A DNA stretch of 52,700 nucleotides from assembly GCA_002441395.1 (NCBI GenBank), contig DJVZ01000026.1, positions 1 to 52,700 of the forward strand, given 5' to 3'. The notes under the pieces are model-generated. The model made no database searches. It was not told the DNA's origin and saw only the letters and a list, made by a program, of their open reading frames with translations. Each line of letters opens with the position of its first letter. The stretch's first letter is position 1. This document shows, piece by piece, positions 52,415 through 52,700 of the stretch. The stretch is from Spirochaetaceae bacterium UBA6243. Its GTDB lineage: Bacteria > Spirochaetota > Spirochaetia > Treponematales > Rectinemataceae. Made by a program: the position numbers and the translations under genes.

Positions 52415-52700
52415 ACAGAAAAAAGAACCCCGGGGGGAAAACCCAGGGCCCGGCCACAGGCGCATGTTCTTGCGCGCAATCGCCCTGTTTGTGTGCGCGG
52501 CGATATTCGCGCTCGCTTTTTCAGGCTGCGAGTTTTTCCCGACAAACGCATCCACGCTCGGCGGAAACAAATACGCGGTCGTGGTGGGGATAAATGATTA
52601 TATAAACGGCTCTGATTTGAACTATTGCGTCGCGGACGCCGAGTCGATGAAGAAAATGCTGGAGGACGCAGGCTGGACCGTAAACCCGATCACCGCCGAG
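52404..52700 (+). CDS. Caspase-like (peptidase C14) lipoprotein, truncated by the window end
   Basis: Ninety-nine codons are visible before the window ends. The N-terminus is basic, then a hydrophobic segment and a lipobox LAFSGC (Cys42). The mature part begins the caspase/metacaspase fold: KYAVVVGINDYINGSDLNYC and ADAESMKKMLEDAGW, the first strand and helix of peptidase C14. The catalytic His and Cys lie beyond the window, so activity cannot be judged. It overlaps the outer-membrane protein gene by 11 bases, indicating a coupled envelope operon. Confidence 0.8.
   Translation, partial: MRSEQKKEPRGENPGPGHRRMFLRAIALFVCAAIFALAFSGCEFFPTNASTLGGNKYAVVVGINDYINGSDLNYCVADAESMKKMLEDAGWTVNPITAE

Noticed and set aside
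1..52700. Searched by eye for tRNA genes, rRNA, CRISPR arrays, transposases, prophage or defence islands
   Set aside because: None was recognised. Gaps between genes are short and are explained by promoters, terminators or nothing visible.

Overview
This window looks like chromosomal core DNA of a spirochaete, probably Treponema or a close relative. The basis is indirect. GC content is moderate (near 50-55% by eye, not computed). Housekeeping genes are densely packed. Several lipoproteins have loose spirochaete-type lipoboxes. Small predicted outer-membrane barrels are present. A catalytic signal peptidase I sits beside an apparently inactive copy. No rRNA, tRNA, CRISPR array, insertion sequence, prophage or integrase gene was seen. 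No gene-free stretch exceeds about 300 bases; the longest gaps hold promoters or terminators.

Layout. (1) 1-4035, minus strand: yebC-ruvC-ruvA-ruvB-queA, a Holliday-junction operon with a good promoter whose -35 box lies in a perfect 12-bp palindrome. (2) 4134-8823, minus: a small Cys-rich zinc-ribbon protein, a murI-like racemase lacking its second catalytic Cys, rsgA and mutS2. (3) 8888-10129, plus: a pentapeptide-repeat protein and a metallo-beta-lactamase-fold hydrolase. (4) 10154-14284, minus: lepB, an inactive-looking lepB paralogue, hemW and a fucose-isomerase-like protein. (5) 14278-19225, plus: a membrane PEGA/FGE-sulfatase protein, smpB and rsmD, then a TPR protein with rlmN. (6) 19269-22923, minus: a MrfA/MrfB (YprA/YprB) DNA-repair pair, divergent from glgC (plus), which converges on a phosphoribosyltransferase gene. 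(7) 24845-35971, minus: htrA; map, nusB and a secretion chaperone; a DnaJ protein; secG; tpiA; cysK-cysE; gap-pgk. (8) 36034-52700, mixed strands: PBP1A, a DivIC-like protein, envelope lipoproteins and barrels, a RarA fusion, a degenerate HAD protein, folC, a DUF445 protein, and the start of a caspase-like lipoprotein that runs off the window.

Most neighbours in an operon share ATGA/GTGA overlaps or abut, which suggests translational coupling. Themes are recombination and repair (RuvABC, MutS2, MrfAB, RarA), translation (QueA, RsgA, SmpB, RsmD, RlmN, Map, NusB), protein export and envelope quality control (LepB, SecG, HtrA, a SurA-like foldase, PBP1A, DivIC), and central metabolism (GlgC, TpiA, GAPDH, Pgk, CysEK).

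The observation I consider most worth following is a recurring promoter geometry. At least seven first genes have a recognisable -10 box ending only 7-9 bases before the start codon and no usable Shine-Dalgarno, so their mRNAs would be leaderless or nearly so. Other notable items are the MrfAB pair, four enzyme-like proteins lacking or altering catalytic residues (MurI, LepB paralogue, HAD, MBL), the RarA C-terminal extension, a zincin-like lipoprotein and the caspase-like lipoprotein.
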